Source: Mechercharimyces sp. CAU 1602 | GTDB taxonomy: Bacteria > Bacillota > Bacilli > Thermoactinomycetales > JANTPT01 | Direction: 5' to 3' | NCBI RefSeq assembly: GCF_024753565.1 | Contig: NZ_JANTPT010000005.1 | Span: 1-47,672, forward strand | DNA length: 47,672 nt | Made by a program: the position numbers and the translations under genes | In this document: positions 1 to 8,655 of the stretch, piece after piece | How the letters are laid out: each line of letters opens with the position of its first letter | Position numbering within the stretch: position 1 is the first letter of the stretch | Notes under the pieces: model-generated | The model's database searches: none | The model's input: the letters and a program-made list of their open reading frames with translations, nothing else | What the model was told of the DNA's origin: nothing

Positions 1-74
1 ACACGATCGTTAAGCCCTCCCGCGCCGATGGTACTTGGGACGCAGGTCCCTGGAAGAGTAGGTCGTCGCCAGGC
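1..74 (+). rRNA. rrf: 5S rRNA, 3' part
   Basis: The first bases carry the conserved 3' half of a bacterial 5S rRNA, including the segment around GATGGTACTTGGGACGC and the closing GTCGCCAGGC helix strand. The gene begins before the window. A strong hairpin with a T-run follows directly, so this is the end of a 16S-23S-5S operon, with no tRNA genes between the 5S and the terminator. Confidence 0.93.
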
Positions 75-85
75 TACATAAACAA

Positions 86-126
86 ACAAAGCCCTCACTT
101 TAATCGAAGTGAGGGCTTTGTTTTTA
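86..126 (+). terminator. rRNA operon terminator
   Basis: A near-perfect stem pairs AAAGCCCTCACTT with AAGTGAGGGCTTT across a short loop and ends in TTTTT. It lies 12 bases after the 5S rRNA, the classic position for the intrinsic terminator of the upstream rRNA operon. Confidence 0.93.
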
Positions 127-145
127 TAAGGAATGTAAAAGTATC

Positions 146-183
146 GAAGTAGCCTGATTCCTATTAGGAAGTCAGGCTACTTC
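146..183. repeat. Perfect 12-bp inverted repeat after the rRNA terminator
   Basis: GAAGTAGCCTGA (146-157) and its exact complement (172-183) enclose a 14-base loop that itself contains TTCCTATTAGGAA. There is no clean T-run on either side. It may be a second-line terminator for read-through from the rRNA operon or for proC arriving on the minus strand. Confidence 0.5.
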
Positions 184-447
184 ATTTACTTTAAAGAGAC
201 CATTGTCCTGACAAATACAAGCAAGCACCCAGTATAGCTTAGCCAGCCTGTGCTGAGTGGTTGAAGTTCGTATGAGGAGGCTACGTCACCAAAAAATGAT
301 TCTGTCGATAACTGCTAGTGAGGAGGCTCTCACAAGAGCGTACAGGATGTTTTCGTCTTTGCCTAAACATTTAGTAGGAACCCCCTCATTTGAGTTGTCT
401 AGCTTGATCTTGTCCTGCTGTGTACAGTAGAAAAGTATTCTTTCTAT
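184..447. other. Intergenic stretch with no supported gene
   Basis: I see no protein-like reading frame with a convincing ribosome binding site, and no RNA gene. A 44-codon frame at 296-430 has a GAGGAGG too far upstream (16 nt) and no recognisable sequence. The stretch is probably the 3' side of proC plus spacer. Confidence 0.5.
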
Positions 448-1287
448 CTATTGAGATGCTTTTGTCTCTAAGCTATGCCCGAGCTCTTGTGCCCGTTGCT
501 TCGCTCGTAATACGGCTTCTTGTAAAACTTCTTTCCATTGCTTCTCTTCTAATGTTGCTATCCCTGCTTCGGTTGTTCCACCAGGCGAGGTTACTTGCTT
601 GCGGAGTGTTTCAGGTGATTCATCAGCCTGTTCTAACATGTGCGCGGCTCCTAACAGCGTTTGTATCGTCAGTGTGCGTGCTACATCTGGATCCAAACCT
701 ACTTGTGTACCGGCTTCAGTCAACGCTTCCGCCACATAATAGATATAGGCAGGTCCGCTTCCTGAGAGTGCTGTCACCGCATCCATCTGTTCCTCTTCTA
801 TCTGGATGACGGAACCGATGGAAGTGAGAAGAGCTTCTGTATACTGTAGGTCCCGAGCAGAAGACCAGCTTCCCTTACAGATGGCTGTGGCAGATAGTCC
901 GATCGAGCTGGACGTATTGGGCATGACGCGAATGACAGGGAGGCGGTAGGGAAGAGCCTTTTCAATGACAGAGGTATGCACACCAGCGGCAACGGAGATG
1001 ATTCTTTGATGTTCTTGTAAATAAGGTTTCCAAGTCTTAATAGCATCAGAAATATCTGCAGGCTTTACCGCGAGAATGAGGGTATCAGCACTTTGAACGG
1101 CTTCTGCTTGCTCCCATGTCTCTTCAATTTGATGCGCCTGACAAAGACGTTGCAATTTCTCTTTATTAGAGCGATTGATGATACGCACATCCGTAGGAAG
1201 AATGACTCCCTTTTTTAAAAAGCCTTGGAGCAGGGCATTGGTTATTGCACCCGCGCCTATAAAACAGATGATGTTGTTTTGTTCCAT
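448..1287 (-). CDS. proC: Pyrroline-5-carboxylate reductase
   Basis: Reduces 1-pyrroline-5-carboxylate to proline with NAD(P)H in the cytoplasm, the last step of proline synthesis. The 279-residue length fits the family. The N-terminal Rossmann fold shows GAGAITNALLQGF near residues 11-23, followed by VMPNTSSSIG and the C-terminal family signature around ALSGSGPAYIYYVAEAL and SPGGTTEAG. The ATG at 1287 is preceded by AAGGAG at a good distance. The gene is transcribed alone toward the rRNA operon and sits behind a proline-type T-box, so uncharged tRNA-Pro should switch it on. No proA or proB is adjacent. Confidence 0.96.
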   Translation of the reverse strand: MEQNNIICFIGAGAITNALLQGFLKKGVILPTDVRIINRSNKEKLQRLCQAHQIEETWEQAEAVQSADTLILAVKPADISDAIKTWKPYLQEHQRIISVAAGVHTSVIEKALPYRLPVIRVMPNTSSSIGLSATAICKGSWSSARDLQYTEALLTSIGSVIQIEEEQMDAVTALSGSGPAYIYYVAEALTEAGTQVGLDPDVARTLTIQTLLGAAHMLEQADESPETLRKQVTSPGGTTEAGIATLEEKQWKEVLQEAVLRAKQRAQELGHSLETKASQ

Positions 1288-1302
1288 TGTTCATGCTCCT
1301 TT

Positions 1303-1585
1303 TCAACACAAAAAACCCTTATTCGTATAAGGACGAAAGAGGGTTTTCTTCCGCGGTACCACCTTGGTTGGCACATTTGAGGTGCCCGGCTCAGCTGCGC
1401 TTTAGATCCGCATTCCTTGATAACGGAGAGTACTCCGGTGCGGCTTTGTCACCGACCGCTGTTGTAGGGTGGGTTCCGATTTCCTCTGTGGTAAACCTTC
1501 CAGCCACTGGGTTTACTCTCTGTTATACATAGATAGGAATCGTACTGGTCCTAGTCATCGCGTTTAGACCATCACAATTGTTATT
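1303..1585 (-). promoter_or_regulatory. T-box riboswitch of proC (tRNA-Pro)
   Basis: The minus-strand leader carries the T-box core AAGGTGGTACCGCGG (1365-1351), which pairs with the free CCA end of uncharged tRNA. Immediately after it comes a terminator hairpin (1347-1311) with AAAACCCT and AGGGTTTT arms and a T-run. Upstream is a long stem I region containing the usual ACAGAGAG box. The likely specifier loop reads GGAA-CCC-ACC (CCC at 1473-1471). Shifting by one base gives CCA, so both readings are proline codons, in agreement with the downstream gene. Boundaries are approximate. Confidence 0.93.
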
Positions 1586-1591
1586 TTTATA

Positions 1592-1620
1592 ATTATGCAT
1601 CTGTATAAGAAAGATGTCAA
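1592..1620 (-). promoter_or_regulatory. Sigma-A promoter of the T-box/proC transcript
   Basis: Reading the minus strand, TTGACA (1620-1615) is followed after exactly 17 bases by CATAAT (1597-1592). This is a near-consensus vegetative promoter and places the transcript start at about 1585, just before T-box stem I. Confidence 0.82.
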
Positions 1621-1722
1621 GAGATGATAACTTAAATATTATGTCTTTTCTTGTTTTAAAACTCTTTCGTTTTGGAAATAAAAGATAAGGGAGAGGAAAG
1701 GCTAGTGATGATGAGGTGATTG

Positions 1723-2259
1723 ATGATGGAGCAGCCCGATGTAGGAGAGCAGGTAGGAATATCAAGTATGAAAAATGATAAAAGTCTATTCCGAATATGG
1801 GAAGATTCTGTTGTACTACATAGAGGTGAACCTTTGGTAGTAGCAAAGAAAAATATGAGGGTGACGGAGAAGAACGGCCAGCAGCAATGGGCAACAGAAG
1901 GATTGGCGATCGGCTTTTTTTCTCAAACCCAGTGGTACCATATCTGGCTTATGTTTAAAAACTCCGATCATTATCATTTTGTTGCTCATGTCGGCTCTCC
2001 ATATAGCTACATAGATCAGAAGATTACTTATGTTGACTATGATGTAAGTGTGCTTGTAACGAAAGGATACCAGTATCGCTTCGTGGAGCAGGATGAGTTT
2101 TTACTCAATCGGGAGAGGCTTCACTATTCACCAGAGATCGTAGAACAAGTAAAAACTGCTTCTTATCAGCTTGAAATCGCCATTCTAACCCGTGAGCCGC
2201 CTTTTTCTGACAAGAGCGTGCAAGCGTGGGTTCATCAATATTTTCTTCAGAAACAATAA
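1723..2259 (+). CDS. ygaC: DUF402 family protein (YgaC/Ntdp-like)
   Basis: About 178 residues, resembling the Bacillus YgaC group of DUF402 proteins; some relatives have been shown to hydrolyse nucleoside tri- and diphosphates. Visible family features are RIWEDSVVL near the N-terminus, the aromatic-rich middle (WYHIWLMF), the central SPYSYIDQKITYVDYDVSV acidic stretch and a following EQDEF, acidic residues that in relatives bind metal. Start choice: GAGGTGAT (1714-1721) serves ATG 1723 best; TTG 1720 and ATG 1726 are alternatives. The nucleotide phosphatase role is inferred from the family only. Together with the ABC exporter gene downstream it forms the ygaC-ygaD pair known next to a rRNA operon in B. 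subtilis. Confidence 0.85.
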   Translation: MMEQPDVGEQVGISSMKNDKSLFRIWEDSVVLHRGEPLVVAKKNMRVTEKNGQQQWATEGLAIGFFSQTQWYHIWLMFKNSDHYHFVAHVGSPYSYIDQKITYVDYDVSVLVTKGYQYRFVEQDEFLLNRERLHYSPEIVEQVKTASYQLEIAILTREPPFSDKSVQAWVHQYFLQKQ

Positions 2260-2283
2260 CATGCAGGAGTGGGACGATGGGTT

Positions 2284-2811
2284 ATGATCAAAATGGGAAG
2301 AAAAACGTTACCGTGGGTTCGCTCGCTCTTCTTTGCATCGCTGCTGGCTTTATTGGTTAATCAATTTGGATTTGTTCTCTCTGTGGTGAATGGTTATTCA
2401 ATGGAACCGACACTGGAGGATGGGGATCGCTTGTTGGTTAACAAATTAGCGATGGTAGTAGATTCCCCTGAGTTGGGAGATGTGATTACCTTCGAAGATC
2501 CGGGGAAAGAAAACCGTTATCTTGTTAAACGTGTGGTTGGGTTACCAGGGGATCGTATAGAGGGTAAAAATGGAAGGGTATATCGCAATAATAAACCCTT
2601 GCGAGAACGGTATGTAGAGAGTACATTAGAAGATGGGGATTTCGGACCGATTGTTGTACAAGCAGGTACACTGTTTGTGTTGGGGGATAACCGGACACAG
2701 AATGCAAGTCGCGATAGTCGCTATGAAAGTGTCGGCTTAGTGCCCATGGATAAAGTGGATGGTAAAGTGATGCTGATTTTATGGCGACCATCACTCGCGG
2801 CATCATTATAA
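2284..2811 (+). CDS. lepB: Type I signal peptidase
   Basis: Membrane-anchored serine protease that removes signal peptides from exported proteins; cytoplasmic N-terminus, active site outside. One transmembrane helix lies near residues 8-30. The catalytic serine is in GYSMEPTL, the general-base lysine in [11 protein letters not shown], and the box [20 protein letters not shown] follows. At about 175 residues it has the short Gram-positive SipS size. Start choice is unsure: an out-of-frame ATG at 2277 sits at the best distance from AGGAG. ATG 2284 and 2293 and GTG 2269 are the in-frame options. It is a plausible processing enzyme for the secreted surface proteins in this window, but genomes of this group usually have several. 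Confidence 0.93.
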   Translation: MIKMGRKTLPWVRSLFFASLLALLVNQFGFVLSVVNGYSMEPTLEDGDRLLVNKLAMVVDSPELGDVITFEDPGKENRYLVKRVVGLPGDRIEGKNGRVYRNNKPLRERYVESTLEDGDFGPIVVQAGTLFVLGDNRTQNASRDSRYESVGLVPMDKVDGKVMLILWRPSLAASL

Positions 2812-3028
2812 AAGGTTGACGGGGGACGCTACAAAATTTGGAATACTGAAAACTGTCAAAAACCGTTCACAAATTGGTTTTCCGACAAGCATTTTCATCC
2901 CGCATAATAGGAATGGATGGGGACTTGTCTATTATAAAACCAATAGTGTCCCAGCGCCACCCCCACCGGCCCATGTAATTTTTGCAATAACAACACACGA
3001 GAAACAATTTGAATTGGGGGATTTTAAC

Positions 3029-3808
3029 ATGGATTTGCTTAATAAAACGCGTCGTATCTCGCGTATCCTACAAAAAAACGTAGGACATCACTTGGTGGAT
3101 TTTGACGAAGTTGCACAAGCATTATGCGATGTAATCGGAGCAAACATCTATGTGGTGACACCAGAAGGCAAGATTCTTGGACTGGCTGTTAACCATGAGA
3201 TTGAAAATACACGCATGGAGAAGTATCTGAAAGAACGTCAATTCCCGCAAGAATACGCTACATTGTTGATGGAGGTTAGCAAAACTTCATCCAACCTAGC
3301 AGTGGATAGTCCATATACGGCATATCCAACAGAAATGAAAGATATGTTCCGTACAGGCTTTACAACTTTGGTTCCGATTATTGGTGGTGGGGATCACTTG
3401 GGCACATTGGTTCTCTCCCGCTTAAATGATCAATTTGTCGATGATGACTTGATTTTGGGTGAGTATGGCGCAACCGTAGTTGGAATGGAAGTTCTGCGTG
3501 AACGTGCGGGACAAATTGAAGAAGAGGCACGTAGTCGTGCAGTGGTACAGTTGGCAATCAACTCACTCTCGTTTAGTGAATTAGAAGCTGCTGAGCACAT
3601 TTTCAAAGAATTGGATGGTCATGAGGGCTTGCTGGTTGCAAGTAAGATCGCTGACCGTGTGGGAATTACTCGCTCTGTCATCGTAAATGCACTTCGTAAG
3701 CTAGAAAGTGCTGGTGTAGTGGAATCACGCTCCTTAGGCATGAAGGGAACGTATATCAAAATCCTTAATCCACGTCTGCTGCCAGCATTGGAAAAAGCAC
3801 GTCACTAA
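3029..3808 (+). CDS. codY: GTP-sensing global repressor CodY
   Basis: Cytoplasmic dimeric repressor that senses GTP and branched-chain amino acids and controls nitrogen, virulence and stationary-phase genes in Firmicutes. The 259-residue product matches the usual length exactly. An N-terminal GAF domain starts at [14 protein letters not shown], and the C-terminal winged helix contains [36 protein letters not shown]. The ATG at 3029 follows GGGGG at 7-8 bases. The same frame stays open upstream to 2816 but that part does not resemble CodY. Here codY lacks its usual Bacillus neighbours (xerC, clpQ, clpY). Confidence 0.97.
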   Translation: MDLLNKTRRISRILQKNVGHHLVDFDEVAQALCDVIGANIYVVTPEGKILGLAVNHEIENTRMEKYLKERQFPQEYATLLMEVSKTSSNLAVDSPYTAYPTEMKDMFRTGFTTLVPIIGGGDHLGTLVLSRLNDQFVDDDLILGEYGATVVGMEVLRERAGQIEEEARSRAVVQLAINSLSFSELEAAEHIFKELDGHEGLLVASKIADRVGITRSVIVNALRKLESAGVVESRSLGMKGTYIKILNPRLLPALEKARH

Positions 3809-3813
3809 AAAAG

Positions 3814-3862
3814 TGAAAAAGCTAATCTCTCTTTTAAGAGGGGTTAGCTTTTTTGTTTTTTT
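3814..3862 (+). terminator. codY terminator
   Basis: AAAAAGCTAA and TTAGCTTTTTT flank an inner CTCTCTTTTAAGAGGGG loop-stem and lead into a long T-rich run. It lies directly after the codY stop codon. Confidence 0.88.
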
Positions 3863-3891
3863 CTTTTCCAGCAATGAGAAGTGGTTGAGTC

Positions 3892-3900
3892 TGGTATAAT
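3892..3900 (+). promoter_or_regulatory. Extended -10 promoter for the ABC exporter operon
   Basis: TGGTATAAT is a perfect -10 hexamer with the TGn extension. No good -35 lies 17 bases upstream, which is usual for extended -10 promoters. The predicted leader to the exporter start would be about 200 nt. Confidence 0.55.
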
Positions 3901-4106
3901 GATAAGGGTAGTTGTTTACGCACGTAGCGAAAAATCATAGTTGGCGGTCTTTTATGTACAAAATGCCCTATATATGTAAAAGGGATTAAGTACGCCTCAG
4001 ATCAAACTTACTATTGTGGACATAGTGGTTATACAGTGGGGTGAATCATCGAACAATAACAGCCTTAAAAATGCTGAAATGCTTGCTTTAGCAGGAGTTG
4101 AGTCAA

Positions 4107-5873
4107 TTGGACAGTATGAAACGATATATACGATTTGTGCGTCCGTATCGTAAAGAAATTGTAGTTACGATGATCATTGGAGTGTTTAAGTTTGGTATCC
4201 CTCTATTACTTCCTTTACTCTTAAAGGTGGTAATGGATGACTATCTATTAAGTGATATGCCAGCAGCAGAGAAGATCAATAGTTTACTCTGGTTGATGGG
4301 TGGAGCTCTCTTTCTTTTTACAGTGGTACGATTACCGATTGAATATTTTCGACAATATTTCGCGCAATGGACAGCAAGCAAAGTATTGTACGATATACGA
4401 AATCAATTGTTCGATCACATACAACGATTATCTTTGCGCTACTATCATAACCAAAAAGTGGGGCAAATCATTTCCCGGGTAATTCACGATGTAGAACAAA
4501 CCAAGGAGTTTGTTGTTACTGGATTGATGAATATATGGCTCGACCTAACAACTTTGTCGATTGCAGTCGCAATTATGTTATGGTTAGATCCATGGATGAC
4601 CTTGGTTTCGTTAGCAGTCTTCCCACTCTATGGTGTGGCGGTGAAGTATTTTTATCAAGGGTTGCGCTGGCGAACAAAAGAACGTTCACAAGCGCTTGCT
4701 GAAATGCAGGGTCACCTGCATGAACGGGTACAAGGCATTTCTGTTGTTCGCGCTTTTAATCTGGAAAAGTACGAAAACAATCAGTTTGAGAAGCGAAATC
4801 AGACGTATTTAAATAAAGCACTATCGCAATCAAGATGGAACGCACAAACGTTTGCTGTTGTAAATACCATCACCGATCTTGCTCCCCTTTTGGTGATTAC
4901 CTTTTCCGCTTACCAGGTAATTCAAGGGAATTTATCTATCGGGGAAATGACGGCATTCTATGGTTATATGGGGCTTATCTATGCTCCAGTGCGTCGATTG
5001 GTCAACTCATCAACTACATTGACACAATCACTAGCTTCTATGGATCGGATGTTTGAGTTTATTGACGAACAGGTGGATATCCGTGATCATCCTGATGCGA
5101 AAGTGATAAAGAACTCTAAAGGTGACATCACATTAAAGCAAGTCTCGTTTCGTTATAGTAAGAGTAGCCCTTGGATCTTAAAAGAGATTAATATGCAGAT
5201 GAAACCGGGCAGTACAGTCGCTCTTGTCGGTCCTAGTGGCGGTGGGAAATCATCGCTGGTTTCCCTCATCCCCCGTTTTTACGATGTAGAGAAAGGGCAT
5301 GTATGTTTGGATGGTATCGACATTAAAAAGGTTTCCCAAAAGAGCTTGCGCGACCACATAGGCATGGTGTTGCAAGATAATATTCTTTTTAGTGGATCGA
5401 TCATTGATAATATACGAATGGGTAAGACCGATGCAACGGAAGAAGAGGTTATAACTGCAGCACAAAAAGCTAACGCACATGACTTTATTATGAGTTTACC
5501 CAATCAGTATGCAACAGAGATAGGCGAGCGAGGTGTAAAGCTATCTGGAGGACAAAAACAGCGAGTTGCCATTGCACGTGTTTTTCTTAAAGATCCTGCA
5601 ATCCTTATTTTAGATGAAGCGACGTCGGCACTAGATTTACAATCAGAACACCTGATTCAAGAGTCACTAGCGCGCCTCAGTGAGGATCGGACGACCATAC
5701 TGGTTGCTCATCGCTTATCCACGATAACACATGCTAACTGTATCTATTACATTGATCAGGGTGAAGTGTTAGAGTTTGGTACTCATGAAGAATTGATGTC
5801 ATCAAATGGGCGGTACGCACAATTATATAATATTCAAAATATAGACGGAGCCCAAACATCCATGTCTCGGTAA
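4107..5873 (+). CDS. ygaD: ABC exporter, fused membrane and ATPase domains (YgaD-like)
   Basis: Half-transporter that should dimerise and export an unknown hydrophobic substrate or drug using ATP. About 588 residues. Six membrane segments fill residues 15-300. The ATPase half has Walker A GPSGGGKSS, Q-loop region VLQDNILFSG, signature LSGGQKQR, Walker B ILILDEATSALD and switch histidine VAHRLST. Start choice: AGGAG at 4093-4097 lies 9 bases before TTG 4107, and the resulting N-terminus DSMKRYIRFVRPYRKEI aligns with B. subtilis YgaD. An in-frame TTG at 4098 abuts the binding site. The RsbT-like gene follows after 39 bases and is probably co-transcribed. Confidence 0.9.
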   Translation: MDSMKRYIRFVRPYRKEIVVTMIIGVFKFGIPLLLPLLLKVVMDDYLLSDMPAAEKINSLLWLMGGALFLFTVVRLPIEYFRQYFAQWTASKVLYDIRNQLFDHIQRLSLRYYHNQKVGQIISRVIHDVEQTKEFVVTGLMNIWLDLTTLSIAVAIMLWLDPWMTLVSLAVFPLYGVAVKYFYQGLRWRTKERSQALAEMQGHLHERVQGISVVRAFNLEKYENNQFEKRNQTYLNKALSQSRWNAQTFAVVNTITDLAPLLVITFSAYQVIQGNLSIGEMTAFYGYMGLIYAPVRRLVNSSTTLTQSLASMDRMFEFIDEQVDIRDHPDAKVIKNSKGDITLKQVSFRYSKSSPWILKEINMQMKPGSTVALVGPSGGGKSSLVSLIPRFYDVEKGHVCLDGIDIKKVSQKSLRDHIGMVLQDNILFSGSIIDNIRMGKTDATEEEVITAAQKANAHDFIMSLPNQYATEIGERGVKLSGGQKQRVAIARVFLKDPAILILDEATSALDLQSEHLIQESLARLSEDRTTILVAHRLSTITHANCIYYIDQGEVLEFGTHEELMSSNGRYAQLYNIQNIDGAQTSMSR

Positions 5874-5912
5874 CGATCATGGAGAGCTTGGTACGGGTGG
5901 AGGCGAAAAGCA

Positions 5913-6329
5913 ATGCCACAGCATTTTCGGGTTAATTACGAATGGGACGTGGTAGCCATTCGTAAAGAAGTGAGGGAATTTGCGCGCGAAATTGGGTTTG
6001 ATGAATTGGATCAGACACGCATTGTTCAATCGGTTTCGGAACTAGCGCGTAATATCGTTCATCACGCAGACGAAGGAACCATCTCGATTGAGAAAATCGA
6101 ACAAGAGGGTAAGTATGGCTTACAAATACGGGTGCAAGACTGTGGGCCTGGCATTGGGGATATCGAGGAACTGATGCGGAAAATCCTGTCGCCTATTAAC
6201 ATGGAAGCATCAGGGCTTCTGCACGTGAAAGAGTTGATGGATAACTTTATTATCCGAGAAGAAGGAGAAGGAACTATTGTTGAAGTTGTCAAATGGCTTG
6301 AAATGACAAGCACGGCCACAGACGCCTAA
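5913..6329 (+). CDS. RsbT-like anti-sigma/switch histidine-kinase-fold ATPase
   Basis: 138-residue GHKL ATPase domain protein of the RsbT/RsbW/SpoIIAB class. The N-box is visible as SELARNIVHHA and the G1 box as VQDCGPGIGDIEE. Such proteins phosphorylate anti-sigma-factor antagonists or, like RsbT, switch on a phosphatase in stressosome signalling. The start ATG 5913 is preceded by GGTGGAGG. No RsbR, RsbS, RsbU or sigma factor gene is nearby, so its partner is unknown. It is encoded just after the ABC exporter, probably in one transcript. RsbT-like is favoured over RsbW because of overall sequence feel only. Confidence 0.8.
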   Translation: MPQHFRVNYEWDVVAIRKEVREFAREIGFDELDQTRIVQSVSELARNIVHHADEGTISIEKIEQEGKYGLQIRVQDCGPGIGDIEELMRKILSPINMEASGLLHVKELMDNFIIREEGEGTIVEVVKWLEMTSTATDA

Positions 6330-6380
6330 GCACAGTGGATGGTTGACTGCAAGTGCAGACAAGCTATGGCTTCCTTTTTG

Positions 6381-6441
6381 TTGACATCTTATGAACCTTT
6401 TCTGCTATACCTTGACGCTTCAGATTGCGTTCAACTAAAAT
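6381..6441 (+). promoter_or_regulatory. Candidate promoters of the first cta operon
   Basis: Two overlapping sigma-A-like pairs precede ctaB. TTGACA (6381-6386) lies 19 bases before TATACC (6406-6411) with a TGC extension. TTGACG (6412-6417) lies 18 bases before TAAAAT (6436-6441). The second leaves a leader of roughly 110 nt. Confidence 0.5.
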
Positions 6442-6558
6442 ATATGTGATCATGAACCGTTTACGTTTCAATAGAGACCTTTGATGTCGTTAAGTCATCT
6501 GTATTTCTGTTGGAGCAGGCTTATTGTTATACGATACCACTGGAAAGGAGGGCAAGCC

Positions 6559-7503
6559 GTGGAACGACCACTTATACAAGACTCTACCACTCCCTTACTT
6601 GCAAGCGAGGGTGTTGGAAAGAAGGGTGAAACAGGTTTGATTGCGGATCTTTGGACCTTGACCAAACCAGGCATCAACGTTTCTAACTCCTTTGCTATGC
6701 TGACCGGCTTCTGGTTAGCCGGTCCAGGATTTCAAGATATCGGACTTTTACTGTTTACGCTGCTTGGTACCGCACTGGTGATTGCAGGTGGGTGTACGTT
6801 AAACAACTTTATTGACCGTGATATTGATCCATTGATGGACCGCACACGAACGAGGCCAATTCCAGGTGGGCGAATTACTCCTGCATTGGCATTTTGGTTT
6901 GGTACCCTATGCACCGTGTTGGGTTTAAGCGTGCTCGTAATATTGGTCAATCCAATGGCGGCCATGTTGTCGTTAGTTGGCTTCGTGGTATATGTATTCA
7001 TATACTCACTCTGGCTAAAACGGACTACGACACTCAATACAGTGGTTGGTAGTATATCAGGAGCTGTTCCACCGATGATTGGTTGGGTTGCGTTGACAGG
7101 AACCTTGGATCTACCTGCATGGATCTTATTTTTGATTATGTTTCTTTGGCAGCCACCTCACTTTTTCGCGATTGCTATGCGGAAAGTGGATGATTATCGA
7201 GCTGCAGGAATACCGATGTTACCTGTAGTCAAAGGATTTAAAGAAACCAAATGGCAAACTCTTGGTTTCGTCCTACTGCTAGTTCCAGCTTCGTTGATGT
7301 TATTTTTTACTGGCGTGGTGAGCTGGATCTATTTAACAGTAGCAGGTGTATTAGGTCTCTTCTATATCATCTTCGCCGTGCAAGGTATCTTTACGAATGA
7401 TGATCAGGGATGGGCAAGGAAAATGTTTATTTACTCGCTAATCTATCTAACTGGGTTACAGATAGTGATGTTGATTGATGCGACAGGCCCTTTCTCTTCA
7501 TAA
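6559..7503 (+). CDS. ctaB: Protohaem IX farnesyltransferase (haem O synthase), copy 1
   Basis: Integral membrane prenyltransferase that attaches farnesyl to haem B, giving haem O, the precursor of the haem A used by caa3 oxidase. About 314 residues with multiple membrane helices. The diphosphate-binding motif is NNFIDRDIDPLMDRTRTRPIP near residues 90-110, and the second conserved region is LWQPPHFFAIAMRKVDDYR. GTG 6559 is chosen because AAAGGAGGG precedes it at 7 bases; the open frame extends further upstream without family similarity. It is first in the operon ctaBCDEF. No ctaA (haem A synthase) is in the window. Confidence 0.94.
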   Translation: MERPLIQDSTTPLLASEGVGKKGETGLIADLWTLTKPGINVSNSFAMLTGFWLAGPGFQDIGLLLFTLLGTALVIAGGCTLNNFIDRDIDPLMDRTRTRPIPGGRITPALAFWFGTLCTVLGLSVLVILVNPMAAMLSLVGFVVYVFIYSLWLKRTTTLNTVVGSISGAVPPMIGWVALTGTLDLPAWILFLIMFLWQPPHFFAIAMRKVDDYRAAGIPMLPVVKGFKETKWQTLGFVLLLVPASLMLFFTGVVSWIYLTVAGVLGLFYIIFAVQGIFTNDDQGWARKMFIYSLIYLTGLQIVMLIDATGPFSS

Positions 7504-7543
7504 CCCATAAGTAGGAAAGTATTTGATAGAAAGAGAGGTTAGA

Positions 7544-8572
7544 ATGGTGATGATTAGGCGTCGGAGTTGGTTTAAATTACCACTCATCTTTGGCTTGTTG
7601 ATGCTCGTGCTATCGGGGTGTTCAGATATTGATACACTCTCTACCCTGAAGCCGGCGGGACCAGATGCGAAAGAGCAACTAAACATGATGTACCTCAGTC
7701 TTGGAATAATGGTTATTGTTGTTGCGATCGTATTTGCGATTTTCACTTATGTTTTATTGAAATATCGTAGAAAGCCAGGACAGACAGAAATTCCGAAGCA
7801 AGTGGAAGGAAACCATAAGTTAGAAATTATATGGACGGTTATTCCGATTATTTTACTGGCCATTCTTGCTGTTCCAACGGTGAGCTCAATATTCAATCTC
7901 GCAGAAAAACCAGCAGAGGGAGAAGATGTGATCAATATCCGTGTGACCGGACATCAATATTGGTGGGAGTTTGAATATACCGATCTCGATATTCGCACCT
8001 CACAAGATTTATATATTCCAGTAGGAAAAGAAGTGCAGTTGGAGTTAACTTCTGATGATGTTATTCATGCATTCTGGGTTCCAAGCTTGGCGGGGAAACA
8101 AGATGCTACTCCAGGCAAGATTACACCTCTTCGGATTGAAGCGGAACGTGCCGGGACGTTCCAAGGGAAGTGTGCTGAGCTGTGTGGAGCATCACATGCG
8201 CTTATGGACTTTAATGTTGTAGCAACTGAAGAAGGTGAATTTGATGAATGGGTTGCCAACATGCAAAATCCAGAGTCAGAGCCGCAAACGGAACTAGCTG
8301 AACAAGGAAAAGAATTATTCTCTCAAAGTTGTATGGGTTGTCATGCTGTTCGTGGAACGGATTTCAAAACAGAAGGAATGTCTGCTCCTGACTTGACTGG
8401 ATTTGGTGAGCGCAGTTCGATCGCTGGTGTTTTGGATCATGATGAAGAAGCTTTAAAAGAATGGTTAGAAGATCCAGAGGCAGTGAAACCAGAGACGATT
8501 ATGCCTGGCTTTGACCATTTTACAGATGAACAAATGGACGCTATGAGCGAATACTTATTAAATCTAAAGTAA
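7544..8572 (+). CDS. ctaC: Cytochrome caa3 oxidase subunit II with fused cytochrome c, copy 1
   Basis: Receives electrons from cytochrome c at the outer membrane face and passes them to subunit I. About 342 residues. A lipoprotein signal ends in VLSGC and two membrane helices follow. The cupredoxin domain has the CuA ligands in HAFWVPSL and CAELCGASHALM. A C-terminal cytochrome c domain carries the haem motif CMGCH and the axial methionine probably in IMPGF. That fusion defines the caa3 type. ATG 7544 follows GAGAGG at 5 bases. Spacing in the operon: 40 bases after ctaB, 83 before ctaD. Confidence 0.96.
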   Translation: MVMIRRRSWFKLPLIFGLLMLVLSGCSDIDTLSTLKPAGPDAKEQLNMMYLSLGIMVIVVAIVFAIFTYVLLKYRRKPGQTEIPKQVEGNHKLEIIWTVIPIILLAILAVPTVSSIFNLAEKPAEGEDVINIRVTGHQYWWEFEYTDLDIRTSQDLYIPVGKEVQLELTSDDVIHAFWVPSLAGKQDATPGKITPLRIEAERAGTFQGKCAELCGASHALMDFNVVATEEGEFDEWVANMQNPESEPQTELAEQGKELFSQSCMGCHAVRGTDFKTEGMSAPDLTGFGERSSIAGVLDHDEEALKEWLEDPEAVKPETIMPGFDHFTDEQMDAMSEYLLNLK

Positions 8573-8655
8573 GATCGGAAGACGAGATAAAACCAGTGAA
8601 ATGAGCGACTTGGATAGAGCGTGTCATTGATCACTGGAACAAGGGGAGGGATACC

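Noticed and set aside
296-430. 44-codon frame before proC
   Set aside because: Poorly placed binding site, no recognisable sequence, next to hairpins; likely chance.
2816-2860. Possible CodY self-binding box (GGAATACTGAAAACT)
   Set aside because: At least five mismatches to AATTTTCWGAAAATT; too weak to call.
2816-3028. In-frame extension of codY by 71 codons
   Set aside because: CodY begins at [14 protein letters not shown] and the 259-residue length matches the family. The upstream part has no similarity and the proper binding site is at 3014-3020.
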